From Jacaranda mimosifolia (lineage: Eukaryota; Streptophyta; Magnoliopsida; Lamiales; Bignoniaceae), in NCBI GenBank assembly GCA_018894105.1, contig CM032128.1:11079001-11143000 (forward strand): DNA of 64,000 nucleotides. The letters are read 5' to 3'. The notes beneath the pieces are model-generated. The model did not search any database and had not been told where the DNA came from. It saw only the letters and a list, made by a program, of their open reading frames with translations. The translations under genes and the position numbers were made by a program. Shown here one piece after another: positions 1-12,843 of the stretch (within the stretch, counting starts at the first letter, position 1; the number at the start of each line of letters is the position of its first letter).

Positions 1-598
1 GTTTTTTAATTAAATATTTAAGAAAATATTTTTTAGATATGCCAAATCCTTTTGGATAAATTCATATATCCGAAATATAACTAACACATTGATTTGAAAT
101 TAAAAAGTTTATGATAAATATGAGAAATTACTTCCTGCAACTTTTATAATCTCTCACTTTTATTTTTTATATTATCAATTTTTTGAATAAAAATATTTTA
201 GTTTTTCAACACCACAATAATAGAGAATTCAATCTCAAAAGTAAATTTCTTTTAGGGTATATAAATATATTATTGGTATAGTTGAAATTTTAAAAAAACT
301 ATATAAATGAATCTTAGATAGCCAATGGCATGAATCTTATTCATTTTTAAATTTTTCGATATTTATATCATATAGATTTACTTACACAATTTTTTCAATA
401 AGAATTTACAAAAGACTTATATAGGCATAGCATTTGGCAGGGTCAATGTTAGATCAAGAAAATTATTGAAACTAAGAATCGTATTAAATTAGTTATACAT
501 TTTTGTTTATAAAAGAAACTTATGAGATATTGATATGTAATTTTATATTTAAAAATATAAAATCATTTATATATTATTTTATAACTATTTACATAATA
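1..598. other. AT-rich DNA with nothing recognised
   Basis: This stretch is very AT-rich on both strands. I see no convincing coding frame, LTR end, inverted repeat or RNA gene. It ends where homology to the second copy of the block begins, at about 599 (matching 25295). Confidence 0.6.
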
Positions 599-1404
599 TG
601 TTTTATAGTTTAAAATTACAAAATTAACTCCATAAACAAAAGTAAATCACTCTATTATGTTGACAAATAGTTGACATTTTAAGTTTTCAAGTATAATAAA
701 TATTGTTAATATGGTCTGCATTATTAACGAGATTATCCGAAAGAATTTATTTTTTAGAAAAAATTAGTTTGCTTATTTATCATATTAAAATAATATTTCT
801 ATAAATATATTTAATAAAAATATTTTGCTTTACTTTTCACACTAATAAAAAATTGTAAATTGGGTTTTCGCTCGGATTTCATGATGGAGAAATTGTCGCA
901 AAAAAATCCATTGCAAAATCTTTTGTGAAATGACAAAAATTGAATAAATTAACTTTCACCTTTTGCAATGGAAAAATTCATCACAAAAAGTTAAAAAAAT
1001 TATAAAATTATTGCGATAGTTTTATCCATCACAAATAGCTAGATTTTTTGATAGAAATTTTTTTTGTCGCTATGGTGTTTTCAAAAAGAAAAATGAAAAA
1101 TAAAATTTTAAAAGAATTTGGCGATAGATTTTGAAATTTGTTGCTAAATGATAGGAGGAAAATAAACCCTAAGTTTTGAGGTGGAATTTTATTGTTGCAA
1201 AACATTAGAAAAATTATTTTAAAAAAAATTAAATTCATTGCAAATTGATGAGAAAGGAAACTAAACCTAGATTCCCTCCACTTTGAAATGTTTCATACAT
1301 CCTTCGTAGAGAGTTAAGGTTCCCCCCTCCCCCTTTTCCCTTTTTTTTGGTAGAGAGGTAAGGTTCCCCCTTCCCTCTTTTTTTATTTTCCTTTTTCCAC
1401 ACAT

Positions 1405-1544
1405 ATGGCAGTTGCTGCCGGCAATCCTTTCGGCCATGGCGGCCTTGCCGGTCACACAACTAGCATCTACTAGCCTAGTGCGTACAACATCTGTTGGCCT
1501 GGGCGCGCAACCACCAACGGCTGCGGCCTTATTATTATTATTAT

Positions 1545-1576
<32 letters not shown>

Positions 1577-1690
1577 ATAATAATAATAATAATGGCGGCC
1601 TTGCCGGTCACACAACCTATATCTACTAGCCTAGTGCGTACAACATCTGTTGGCCTGGGCGCACCATCAGTGGTTGCGACCTTATTATTT
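1405..1690. repeat. GC-rich core with 156-bp tandem duplication and trinucleotide run
   Basis: A GC-rich island contains the start CCATGGCGGCC twice, at about 1434 and 1591, giving a 156-bp period. The two units share more than 80 bases. They are separated by a compound TTA/CTA/ATA repeat at about 1528-1593. Copy B (26040-26200) has one unit and only a short GTT/ATT run, so the duplication is specific to copy A. The long open frame here encodes mostly poly-Leu and poly-Ile from the microsatellite and is not a gene. Confidence 0.75.
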
Positions 1691-1793
1691 TTTTCTTGTT
1701 TACTTCCAGTTTTAGGTTTTGGGAGCTCATTTTTGCAATCTTTCGAACCAATTCAGGTAAGTTTTTTCCAATTAAGATTTAATGACTTATGTA

Positions 1794-2448
1794 TAGGGGT
1801 GTTCATTGGATCAACCCGATCCGATGAACCCGAAAATCCAAACCGAACTAATCTAATTGGTTCGGTTTGGATCGGGTAATCGGGTTTGATTGGGTAAAAT
1901 CCGATCAAACCCGATTACAATTAGTTTGGTTCTCGGATTTCACCCTCATTTACCCGACCCAACCCGACCATTTAATTAAATTATTTTTAAAAAGAAATTA
2001 TGATTTTTGTTATTTATATTTATATTTAATGTTCAACTAAGATTTGGATTTGGGATTTTATATTATCAATGATGGAGTTGGGATTTTATATTATCTGGTG
2101 CAATACTGCGTGCTTTTGAATTTTGATGAATATTTTGAGAATAATTTGGTTGTCTTGATTTCTTATTTAAAGAACTAAAGAAATTGCAACCGATGCTTTC
2201 TTCTCCTTCTCCTACTCCTTCTCCTTCTTCTTCTTCTTCTTCTTCTTCTTCTTCTTCTTCTTCTTCTTTTTTCCTTGAACCCGATTACGCTAACCAAACC
2301 AACCTGACAAACCTAGATCCGGTTGGTTTGGTTTGGGTTCAAGAATTAAAAATTGTAAAACTCCAACCAAACCGAACCAATTAAAAATAATTGGTTTGGA
2401 TTCATTTCCCCCCCAAACCCGAACCAACCCGAACTATGAAAACCCCTA
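1794..2448. mobile_element. hAT-type MITE, 655 bp, with 8-bp target duplication
   Basis: The terminal inverted repeats TAGGGGTGTTCAT and ATGAAAACCCCTA are flanked by a perfect 8-bp direct repeat CTTATGTA (1786-1793 and 2449-2456). Copy B has the uninterrupted site with one CTTATGTA at about 26309-26316, which confirms a clean insertion. Internally there are many inverted copies of motifs such as GGTTCGGTTTGG and a CTT-type microsatellite at 2195-2272. No transposase is encoded. TIR sequence and target length fit the hAT superfamily. Confidence 0.88.
2195..2272. repeat. TTC/CTT microsatellite
   Basis: A long run of TTC units, preceded by imperfect TCTCC/TACTCC units, lies inside the MITE. It generates a poly-Ser reading frame that should not be taken as coding. 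Confidence 0.9.
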
Positions 2449-4280
2449 CTTATGTATTAGCTTAAATTTAAATTGAATTTTGTATTATTATATTAAATAT
2501 TATTATATAATATTAGATTTATATTTTTCTATGAATTAAATATTCGATTAAAGTTTGGATTAAGTTAAAGTTTATATTCGTATATGTTGAATTAAATTCA
2601 ACATTAAGTTTATAAGTTTTAGTTTAGTATATGGAATTATGATATATGGATAAATATGTGCATATGTAAGACAATCTTAGATTGATTATCACTTAGTAAA
2701 TTATGGTATAAGTTGCTTTATTGTGATTATAGACATATATTGATTTTTTTTGAGTCAATATGCGTAACTATATGCAATAATGTGACCAAATAATTAAAAT
2801 ATTGATTTACGTTGAATTCTATAGTTCATCTAGAGGGAAATATTGATATTATAACATGTGCTTAATGACATAAGATATCTTGATTGTGGTGGATACTTTT
2901 TTTGAGCATCTAGTTTTCTGGAGCATTTTGATGTAAGTGTTGCATACCTTCTTTTTATTTTACATAATCTATTCTTTTTGTTTTGCATGCTAGAATTGTT
3001 TAAAGTTGGTGGAATTTGGAAGAAGGATGGGATGTTGGGAGAAGGGCTAAAGCCTTCTCATTTGTTGCTGATATAAGGGAAAACGTTTAGATGCCGTTAT
3101 GTATTTGCGAATATTATTAGTTGTTTGCAATTGAAGTGATATAACTCATTTTATTGAGTCTTGTTTTTTGGGCAATTTGAATTATCCTATTTAATTATAG
3201 AATGTATCATTAATCACTTAAATTCTTTTGTCTTTTTATCCACTTGGATTTGTTTGATGTAAATTATCATAGACATTTCAATCTCCGATTTGTTTGTCAC
3301 TTACGCCATTACAAAAATTTTGTTATTAATATTGAGTATTAACGTATCAAAGATGTAATTATTCGGATTGACAAAATTGACAAAAATCATATTTTGTACA
3401 TTTATATGATTCTTACGTGTTTCAATATGTTATTAGAATTATGAGTTCTCTATGATGAATGGACTTAGTCTGTTTTCACTATAGAAGTAATTGAAAACAT
3501 TTAAAGATGAACCAATAATTGATTGATTGACACCAATAATTTGTTATTCGAATCATGAGTTATTCAGATTACTCGAATTTTGTTATTTACATTAGAAGAG
3601 TTATTTGGATTTTGTTATTCATATTTGGATAATTGCATCATGTTATGCAGATAATAGGAGATTACGCAAAAGTTTTGTATTATTCAAATTATGAGTTATT
3701 CATTGATTAATCCTTACAGATACCCCAATAAGTGGGTACTTACATTACATATTTGCTAATAGACATCTTAGATGGTTGAACACTATACACTAAAGCTTTT
3801 GTATTATCTATAATTATTATTGCCATTAATCTATATCAAACTAGGGGTTACTCATCCGACTTTTTAATATAAGTTTCCAAAAGACTTCTGATGGACAACT
3901 CCATTGGAAATCCCTCCTTTGGATTTTGTTATCTAGAGGGAGTTAGGAACATGTGGTTTTTTGGGAGTTTGAGATAAGAATTATTTCAAGCATAATATAT
4001 GTTTAAGTGTTTTGCATTCTTTTATATGCCTCAGAAGAAGTTTGCTTAGATGGAACATGAGAGGATAGAGATTCACAAAATGTTTGAGGACGAAAAGGAT
4101 GATGCTTGATTAGTTTATTTATTAGTGTTTTGTATATCTTATGAAGATGGTGACGCTTCGATAATTACATTTGGACAATTTTATGTTGTAAAATTTATAA
4201 ATAGTTTGTTTGTTTAATGTTATTTTATGATTTAGTGGATAATCTCACTATGTATGATGTAGTTAAATTTATAAATATGG

Positions 4281-4733
4281 TTGTAAGCACAAATTTCTTT
4301 GTCTGCAAAATAAAATTACAAAACAAGAAAAATTGTACAAATAAAATAAAATTCAAACTTATCAATTATGGATTCAATCTCTAATCTAATCCTCTAATTC
4401 TTTCCTTCCAAATATGATCTTGAAATTTGATGAGCTCTACAAAGAACTCCTTGAACACCGTAGATCTCCTTAAATTTGATTTGAAGAAATAACGCCATTT
4501 CAAGGGCTCCATACCTTAATCTTAAATCAAATGCCAAAATATATGAGTTTCGAGAAAAATGCCTTGAACATCGTGGATCTCCTTGAATTTAATTTGAATA
4601 AAATAACGCTAATTCGAGGGCTCTGCACCTTAATCTTGAATCAAATACCAGAATATGATGAACTCCATGAAGAACGCCATGGATCTCCTTAAATTTGATT
4701 AAGAGAATTGTTGGACTCCTTTAAAGTTCCTCT
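4281..4733. repeat. Replacement segment with 114-bp tandem repeat
   Basis: Here copy A departs from copy B. A 453-bp segment takes the place of about 2.5 kb that in copy B includes the CACTA 3' end, a TRIM and the start of an LTR. Inside, about 2.4 tandem units of 114 bp begin at 4430, 4543 and 4657, each containing a variant of GAACACCGTAGATCTCCTT. I see no TIRs or target duplication. It looks like filler DNA or an LTR fragment joined at a deletion. Confidence 0.6.
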
Positions 4734-5586
4734 CACTAAAGTGTTAAGTATAGTAATAAGTGGATTTTAATCATTGAGTATGGCCTTTATTTTATGTGTT
4801 AGAAAGACGAGTAGGGGAAAGTGACATTTTAAATCAAGAATGTAGAAATAGTGCCGTTGTTATTAACGAATACATAGTGATAGCATTTTGATTGAAGAAT
4901 ATGAAGTGAGGTATTTTAATTCAAGAATATGTAGAAGTCGTTTTATTTAAGAATTTAAAGTAGGTGTTAGTGGAAATTAATATATGAGTTACAAAATGAG
5001 GCTATACATATATTGGAAAATATATATAGACATAATTATATTAGTGGAAGAGGAGGAGAAGAAGGATCTTGAACTTATGCTTCCTACTTAACTTTTATAG
5101 AGTAGTGCAAGGTGAGTGTTTTACTTATGTTTAAGGCCTAAAATATTCTTTAGTATATGGGATTATATTTTAATCCTTAGTATGTGTAAACATATTTTGC
5201 ATAACCATGTTAACTATAACAATTTTTCTATATGATGTGGAATCTTTCTTATATGCTAGCTTGAAACTAGTTTTGAATATTTTGTAAGCTTCGTCATGTT
5301 GACTTCAAGATTATTCATTAATTTTGGAGTTATAGTCACATAGCAATATTGATTAGAAGTCATTCAAGTTATTTTAAACTATTGAATCTTTTACATCTTA
5401 ATCATATTTAAAATACTTGCTGGGATTTCAAGCTCATCCTTTTTGTTGATTGTTCTTTTCCGAATATGGACAAGAGTTGTAATGTCAAAGGAATCAATAA
5501 GTTGTATTTAGTTATTGTAGTTTTTTGTTGATTTAAGTTGTATATATAATATTTATTTTATTTTCTTGAGTTGAAGCGTGACAGAT
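4734..5586 (+). repeat. LTR-like repeat lacking its 5' end (copy A of 30622-31557)
   Basis: The sequence matches copy B's 936-bp LTR from about 50 bp inside its start through to the end GCGTGACA. The TGTGACGCCC start is missing because the preceding segment replaced it. Confidence 0.65.
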
Positions 5587-5731
5587 ATGTACATAAATCA
5601 TATTTTGAAATATGATTAGTTTAGTCATAGTACAAGGTACATACTAGCATGTAAAATATGGCATAGGGGAGGAGGGTTCACCTTATTTGTTATCAATTTT
5701 TTGCCTACATAGTTGCACTTTATATAATTTT

Positions 5732-6452
5732 AAGGGTTAATTACCCTGACCCCCCAGGTTTGGCCTATTTACACCAAAACCCAAAGGTTTGGTGAAATTA
5801 CAAATACCCTCCTAATGGTTTGCTTCATCTTACATATTTTAAAGTCCATTAGCCTTCATCCAAAAAAATGCTGATGTCATCAAATTTTTTTCATGAAAAT
5901 CCAAAAATGCCCCATGGTTACTATTATGGTTATTTTTAAGACAAAATTACCTTTGAACTTATTTGTAATATTTTTCATACCACCAAGGTGTGATTTTAAC
6001 ATTATTTAAAGTACTCATAATAAATTTAAATATATTTTATTATTAATAAAATTTCATAAATATTGAATAATCTTTAAATTTAAGTTAAATAATCCAATTA
6101 AGTTTAATTAAACTATTTATTAATTGAAAAAGAAAATAAGTTAAAAAATTCAAAAAAACTAAATATTAAATTCATCTCTTACATAAAATAGCCTTTAAAA
6201 TTTGAGATTACATAATTCTTAGTGATATCAAAATAATAGTTATAATTAAAATAATTTAATTAGATTAAGTTGAAATTACTTATTAATTAAGAAATAAAAT
6301 AAGTAAAATATTAAAAATAAAATTAAAAATCTATTATCTCTTATAACCATAATTTAGTAATTTTAAATTTATATATATATATATTCTATAATATTAAAAT
6401 AAAAACATATCTAAAATATTATAAGTAAATTTAGTTGAATTTATCAATTAAT
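5732..6452 (+). mobile_element. Left arm of TIR element (copy A)
   Basis: It starts AAGGGTTAATTACCCTGA after TAATTTT, exactly as at 31698 in copy B. The AT-rich arm runs to the solo LTR at 6453. The right end of this element is not present in copy A, because homology to copy B stops at about 24705. Confidence 0.7.
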
Positions 6453-8737
6453 TATAACACTCCTAAATTTGGTATTTTGGAAAATAAGGATTTAAAAATT
6501 AAGATACTAACTTTACAAAATTTTGGGGCTCAAATATAGATATGGAGGACCTAATTGCATAGAGATTGAAAGTTTTAGGGTCAAATTGCAATTTGGAAAA
6601 ATTTAGTTGATCAAGGTTTGAAAGCTTTGAGGGTCAAGTTGAGAATATTTATGGTCAAAGGGGCGAATGTTAGGCTTTAAAATAGTTAGGGGTTAATTGG
6701 AAGTTGGCTAAACTTCAGAAGGACCAAATTGGAAGCTGAGAAAATTTTTTGGGGGTTAATCTGAAATTTCAGAAAGTTATCCTTTAAATAGCAAATTCCA
6801 CCCCTATTTTCATCTAATTTTCACATGCAACCTCCTTTCCCCTCCTCCGGCGAACTCTCCCCGACGCGGCAAAACTTATCAACCTTTACACCAAACTCTT
6901 CCTCCCAGCACAAGGGTTGCATTGGTACCAAATTCTCCTTAAACCACCTGGTAGAACGCTAAAAAAATGAGCTCGACGGTGATGAGCTTCGAAGGTAACG
7001 AGTTGTCGGTTTCCAATGACTGAAATTCAAAAGTGAGGTGTGGGTTCTAATGGGCTCGACGAGAGAAATCTAATGATGGTTTCAATTTCCCAGTCTGCCG
7101 CCGGAGAAGGAGAATCGAAGGCGATGGTACACGGAGGCAAGAAGGTGGTGCTGTGGTGTTTTGCTCGAAATTGACCGGTGAGGTGGTGGTGGAAGCATAA
7201 ATTAATTGAGGGGTTTTGTTCTACACGTAGAGGCATACCTTTTGGCTGTGGCATAACCTAATTCCGGCGGCAGACAGCGGCGGCGGCAATGCTAAGGTAG
7301 ATTCTTTGCCTTGTCGCGGTAGTTTCATTGGTGGTGTTAGTTCATAGTGTTTAGACTTTGATAGTAAGATTTGGGTAAAATATCGGTTGATCAAATAATT
7401 CAATTCCCAATTTAATCTGATTAAATTGTTAGCTTAAGTATTAATGTAATAAGTAAGTTGATTGGGCCAAGCTATGATTATGGACCAGACATGGGACATA
7501 TATGTATGATTATCCACATTTAGTGTACGCAGATTTATTATATTATGTGATAATCTTGGTTAAATAAGTTATATAAATGATGAAAACCCTGATTTAATGG
7601 ATTTGAGACCTAGGTGGCAATAATTGGGATATTTAAGATAAATGTACTGTTATTATTGACTTAGTGTAATATTGCGAGGTTAATTATGTAATTAAAGACC
7701 TGATTGTATTTCTTTACTAGAACCAATACGAATCTCGTGAATATTTTTGTAATAACGGCATAATTAGCATGTTCTGCAATGACGATATTGAACGAACCCT
7801 GAACTACCATATTCACCGAGTAATTGTCAAATTTAGACTATTATTCATAATTGTAATTATAGGATCGAATGAAGATTCTGACAACGAACCTGTTCTTTTA
7901 GATTAGGTGACAAGGAGTTGGGTCCCGCGGACCAGTAGGCTATGACTGCATCTCTGAGGTTACGGTGGTGAGGGTCCACCGCTTTGGTATTTGACTTGTA
8001 TAAGCCTGTTCGTTATTTGTTGTATACCCCTGTGAGGGTTAAGATGTTCTTGTTCTAGGAAATAATTGATTCTCGATTATTGAATTTTGTTATTATTTGA
8101 ACTCTTGATTATTATTTGTTTATTGTATTGTAATCCCTTGTGAGAGTTTGCCAATCTGGCATTTATTTATATACCTATCTGTTGTTTATGGTATACCCCT
8201 GTGTGGGTTAAACTTGTTCTTGCTCTGTAAATGAATCTTGATTCTTGGATTATGTGATTTATTTGAATTCTGATTTGTTGTCTGTGAATTGATTTGTATA
8301 CCTTGTGAGGGTTTGTTTCCTTGGTTTTATTTCTAATAAGAATTTAGCATGTCTGTTCGAGCACTAAGAATCCATGTTGTCTTGCTTGATATCGATCGGT
8401 CTGAATTCGTTTTGCTTGTCATATGTCTGGCCTTGTCAGTTTGTCTGAATCTGCCATATACGTTACTGATTCGCCTTGTCAGGAATCTATTTGTTGATGT
8501 TTGATATACGTATAGAGATATATTGGCCGAGCGTCGATCTAAGCGGAATGCTTGGAACCGTGATACTGTTAGGGGCTACTATTCTTTGGGTATCAGCGAT
8601 ACCGCTAAGGGCTATTCCATAGGTATCAGTGATGAGCTAGGGGCTATTCCCTAGGCATCAGCAATCTGTCCGGTACTAAGCTGTCATACTTGGGTAAGTT
8701 TAATTTGGTCAAAATAAGATGAGTTTGATAGGCATGT
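6453..8737 (+). mobile_element. Solo LTR 1, copy A, left part
   Basis: This is a Ty3-type LTR of the TGTAACACCC family; its first bases are mutated to TATAACAC. TTAAT (6448-6452) precedes it and TTAAT (21157-21161) follows its far end at 21156. The same duplication flanks the copy at 32407-35463. The chromovirus 8738-20331 splits the LTR. There is no primer site or internal region, so it is a solo LTR. Confidence 0.85.
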
Positions 8738-11167
8738 TGTGGCACCCCAGAGGTCCCTAAAGTCACCAGACCATGACACTAACTCTCTCTAGGAGATTTT
8801 CCTTTCAAGAGCCAGTGTTAAGCGCAAACTAACAAATTAAAATCACAATTTGTATTAAAAGAAATAAATTATATATATATTTATATATTTGTACACTAGT
8901 CTGAATGTTTCCTCTAGCTATAGATGAGCATACATATACTGGTACCTAAGATATATTACTAAAGCTGCCATGGCTATAAGTCTTATTGTGTACATACATA
9001 AACTTATCGATCGGGGTACATTTGGAATTAAACAAAAGATAATTTCTCCTTCCTCTATTCCCGAGATCCTTCTTTAGGTACGACAATTTCAGCCTCATCT
9101 GTATAAAGAGAAGTATAACGGGTGAGTACGATGACTTAGTGAGGGAAGTTGGAGAGAATTACTTGTATAGAGCTTATACCACAGTAGAAGATGATAGAGT
9201 GAGAATTACGTATTAAGTAGAAAGCAAACTTGGTAGGATAACTTGATTTCTCTAACAAGATCTTGTACTAAATGCTTTACAAGTCACATGCACATATATT
9301 TGAGATATCTTAAGTTTTGTATACATTAGGAGATGCTTTAACGAAGTTACTTATAATAGATCTTATCATATAAGAGGCATCACATTCATAGCAAACCTTT
9401 CATGCAACTCCATCACTGTCCCATACCAGCAAAGAGAATTCATATTTCACGTTCAGACTTAAGTGTACAGGATTCTAGAGGTGGCCCCCACCGCACAGCT
9501 GCACATGGCACTTAGTTCTTTACACTTTATTTCACGAAGAATAAAATAGGATTTTATCATTTGAGGTACAAATTATAGTTGAAAGATGTCCAGCACTGAA
9601 ATTCAGATGTCCCAATGACAACAGATTCAAGAGGTGGCCTCTACTGCACACCCCATGTCAGCAAGTGTGGCACTTTACTCTGTCCGATACGTATTTTACA
9701 GTATCGATCGAATGAAGCATTCAAAAGAGTTAAGAATATAATAAATATAACAGAATGTGTCAACCTCAAGATTCTAGAGGTGGCCTCCACTACACACCCC
9801 CTATCAGCAAGTGTAACACTTCGTTCCCGATTCGACGAGTAGGATGAGAAGATTTATAATTATTAGAAAACACGAATCTTTTTCATTTATAACTTATTTG
9901 GAATAAAAGACTTTTCATAAATATTCTTCTGTATTTTTATTAATCTTTTTTAGATGTTTTAAAATTACTTTATTTATTTGAGTAGCATAGTTTTGATTAT
10001 AAAGAAACTAATGAAATGTCAAGATCTTGTAATTAGGAATAATTCAGGATTTCAATCGGCTTGAATTTACCAAATAGATCAAACAATTATCATCACCATA
10101 AGTGAGGCATTTCAAAAAGTGCAAGAACGTAATATGATTTTAGGAAGTAATGATTAACCAGTAACAGATGGAAATTTGAAAGGAACAAAAGACTTCATAT
10201 ACCAATGATCGAGGGGTTCCTGAAAATTAGAAATAGGTATATGATTCCAGAGAAATAATAACGGGTAAACGAATGAGATTGTGAAGGAACAAAGAAAAAA
10301 ACTCACATATCAATATCAGTATCAATTCTGACAACAATTTAGGCGTGATCTCGGAATAATTTCTGAAATCCTCTTCTACCAAGATAATCTACACAAACAG
10401 ATCTATCTAACAACATATTTGCATGCTTGATCAGGTAACAGAAAGGTTAGTTTTTGATTTTTTGAATGTTCAAGTTTGGGCAGCAGTCTTACTAACTAGA
10501 GGGTTCCTGCTTAGTTTGAAGAGAAATTCTGGAGTTAGGACTGGAATTCTGGGGAGATTTTTCTGAGGGTTGTGATCCTTGATGAACTAGAAAGGTTTTG
10601 GCTAAAATTTGGTGATTAATGGCTAAGGATTTGGAGAGATAATTACTGAGTTTGAGACAATCTACAGAGAAAGTGTAGTCTTTGTGTAGAGATGGAAATG
10701 GGTTTGCCCCTATTTATAGAAATGAAAATTTTGCTATTTTCTTAGGGAAGCCCATGGTTTCTACTTTATTCTAGTTTGAGCCCCTGGACTTTTATTGTAA
10801 TTTAGTCCTCAATTTCTTGTTTTATTTAATTAGCCTATAAAACTTTTATTATATACCCAATATATATATACACATAAATGTATAATGATGTATGTGTATC
10901 TTAAATCATGTATGTTTTGCCTTATAACTTACGGTGTATGACAAAACTCATAGTGTAGGTATATTTAGAGAATTTAAAAAAAAATTCTTTTTTTTTAATG
11001 TAAAATGCTATTAACTCAATCAAAGGGGATAAACTCAAAAGATAGTGTATTTACTGCATAAAATTTTAAACTTCTAATTCCCTATAGTTATAAGATAAGC
11101 TTAAGAACTTAACAATTATTGCAAATTATTATAAAAAATTACTTACAAGAAAAGACGAGATGTTACA
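8738..11167 (-). repeat. 3' LTR of the chromovirus (2430 bp)
   Basis: On the minus strand it starts TGTAACATCTCG and ends GGTGCCACA, with TG...CA ends. It aligns with 16921-20331 along its length, except that the partner carries about 985 extra bp. Three spaced copies of a GAGGTGGCC-containing core occur at 9471-9520, 9624-9675 and 9770-9821. Confidence 0.9.
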
Positions 11168-11181
11168 ATCCCCTCTCCTTA
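11168..11181 (-). other. Polypurine tract
   Basis: On the minus strand the sequence AAGGAGAGGGGAT abuts the 3' LTR. This is the expected plus-strand primer of the element. Confidence 0.85.
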
Positions 11182-11202
11182 GAGGAATTTGGCCCCCAAA
11201 TT

Positions 11203-11457
11203 CTAGGCTTTGAATAAGTAGGGGTATCGGTTCCTCATATCTTTCTCAAGTTCACAAGTTGCTTCCTCAACATCGTGGCTTCTCCATAAGACTTTGACCA
11301 TTGGGATTCTTTTGGATCGTAATCCTCGATATTTGTGATTCAAAAGGCATACTAGCATTTCCTCGTAGGATAAGTTGGCTTCCATCTGAATTTCTTGATG
11401 GGATATTATATGCGAAGGACCAAGATGATATTTTCTAAGTTGTGATACGTGGAACAC
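11203..11457 (-). pseudogene. Chromodomain-like C-terminus of pol (fragment)
   Basis: This 84-codon frame opens with FHVSQLRKY, the conserved segment after the integrase core. It continues with IPMVKVLWRSH, EEATCELE and a C-terminal YPYLF. In plant chromoviruses this last segment is the integrase-linked chromodomain thought to guide insertion into heterochromatin. The usual Trp in EEATWE is Cys here. It is separated from the integrase core by a frameshift and stop around 11470-11830. Confidence 0.8.
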
Positions 11458-11469
11458 GCCATGGATGCG

Positions 11470-12211
11470 TGTGAGGTTGGCTAGGAGTTCAAGCTTATAT
11501 GCTACTTTCCCAATACGCTTTGAATTCGAAAATGCCCTATATATATTGGGGTTGTAGCTTTCTTCCTTTTCCCATCCTTTTTATTCCCTTCCAAGGTATA
11601 ACCTTGATGAAAACTTGATCATCAATGTCAAATTCCAAATCCCGATGATGATTGTTTGCATAGCTCTTTTGTCGACTTTGGGCAATCTGCATGCATTATT
11701 TGATGATCTGAACTTTGTCAATAGCTTCCTGAATAATTTCTGCTCGAACGACCCTATCTTCCCCATTTCTTGGTGGTGTTCTCCAATCATCCAAGTCCTA
11801 ATATAATGGAGGCCAACACTTTCGCCCATATAATGCTTCGTAGGGAGCCATTTGAATTGTGGCTTGATAGTTGTTATTATAGGAAAATTCCACTAAAGGT
11901 ATGTGCTTATCCCATGAATCCTTAAAGTCTATTGCACAAACCCTCAACATGTCTTCTATTATTTGGATTAATCTTTCAGATTGTCTATCTGATTGAGGAT
12001 ATAAGGCAGTATTGAAATTTAGCTTTGTTTCTAAATCCTCCTGCAGCTGTTTCCACAGTCTTGATGTGAAATTTGGGTCTCTATCTGAAATAATGCTGAC
12101 AGGAATTCCATGAAGTTGGATAATTTCTCTCTTGTATAAATCTGCCAAGGTTTCTACCTTGTAGTCAGCTTTGATTAGTAGAAAATGTGTTGATTTCGTC
12201 AATCGATCCAT
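11470..12211 (-). pseudogene. Integrase core and C-terminal part (broken)
   Basis: The 137-codon frame 11798-12211 carries the catalytic DD35E triad: Asp2 in MDRLTKS, Asp43 in SDRDPNF and Glu79 in SERLIQ. Asp43 and Glu79 are 35 residues apart, as expected. A conserved Gly of the DGQSER motif is Arg here. Downstream the protein continues in a different frame (about 11600-11790), with an in-frame stop, so the gene is dead. The role in the intact family is to insert the cDNA into the genome. Confidence 0.9.
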
Positions 12212-12352
12212 AGTTACCTAAATTCCATCAAATCCTTTTTTTACCCTTGGTAGTCCCAAGACAAAATCTATGGTTATCATTTTTAATTTCTAGTCTGGTA
12301 TAGGAAGAGGTTGTAATAATCCTACTGGCCTCTGGTGTTCAGCCTTAACTTG

Positions 12353-12577
12353 TTAACATACCAGGCATTTCTTTACATAATTGGCAATATTTGACTTTAT
12401 TCCATTCCACCAAAAAATTCTTTTAAGATCACTGTACATCTTGGTACCTCTTGGATGGATTGTGTATTTGGATTTGTGTGCTTCGTTCAGTATTTCCTCT
12501 CGTATGGACTTGGGGACACAAATTCTGCTGCCAAATCTCATTACTCCCTCTTGGTCGATGTCAAATTCTGAAATCAT
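12353..12577 (-). pseudogene. Integrase zinc-binding N-domain (fragment)
   Basis: This 74-codon frame has the HHCC arrangement His34, His41, Cys71, Cys74, with KMYSDLKRIFWWNG between. That is the typical plant Ty3 integrase N-domain. About 140 bp separate it from the core frame, with stops in between. Confidence 0.88.
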
Positions 12578-12843
12578 GGTTTTGATAGATTTTCAGAATT
12601 TTGCAACTTCTTCATCCTTTTCTTGTGCTTCCTTAACTTTCTAAAATAATTCAGGTCTAATCATAAATCCAACCGTCATAGCATGACTTTGGACTTGGAA
12701 TAAGTGAAGTTTCTGATTTGAGTCCTTATCCTTTTATTGAGTTAGATCTGATTTTTTGCTTAAGGCGTCGGCAACCACGTTAGCCTTTCCTGGTGGTAGG
12801 AAATTCTGTAATCGTAATCATTTAAAAATTCCATCCATTTCCT

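Larger units (their letters stand above)
840..4280 (+). mobile_element. Non-autonomous CACTA element, 3'-truncated (copy A)
   Basis: The 5' end begins CACTAATAAAAAATTG directly after a TCA trinucleotide, as in copy B at 25536. Subterminal motifs related to TTGCAATGGA and GTCGCAAAA recur in both orientations over 850-1040, a hallmark of CACTA subterminal regions. No transposase frame is visible, so the element is non-autonomous. The 3' end is missing: homology to copy B stops at about 4280 and foreign sequence follows. A hAT-type MITE sits inside at 1794-2448, and a GC-rich core lies at 1405-1690. Confidence 0.7.

Noticed and set aside
1412..1879. 155-codon frame with poly-Leu and poly-Ile
   Set aside because: Most of it is read through a trinucleotide repeat and a tandem duplication, and copy B has no equivalent.
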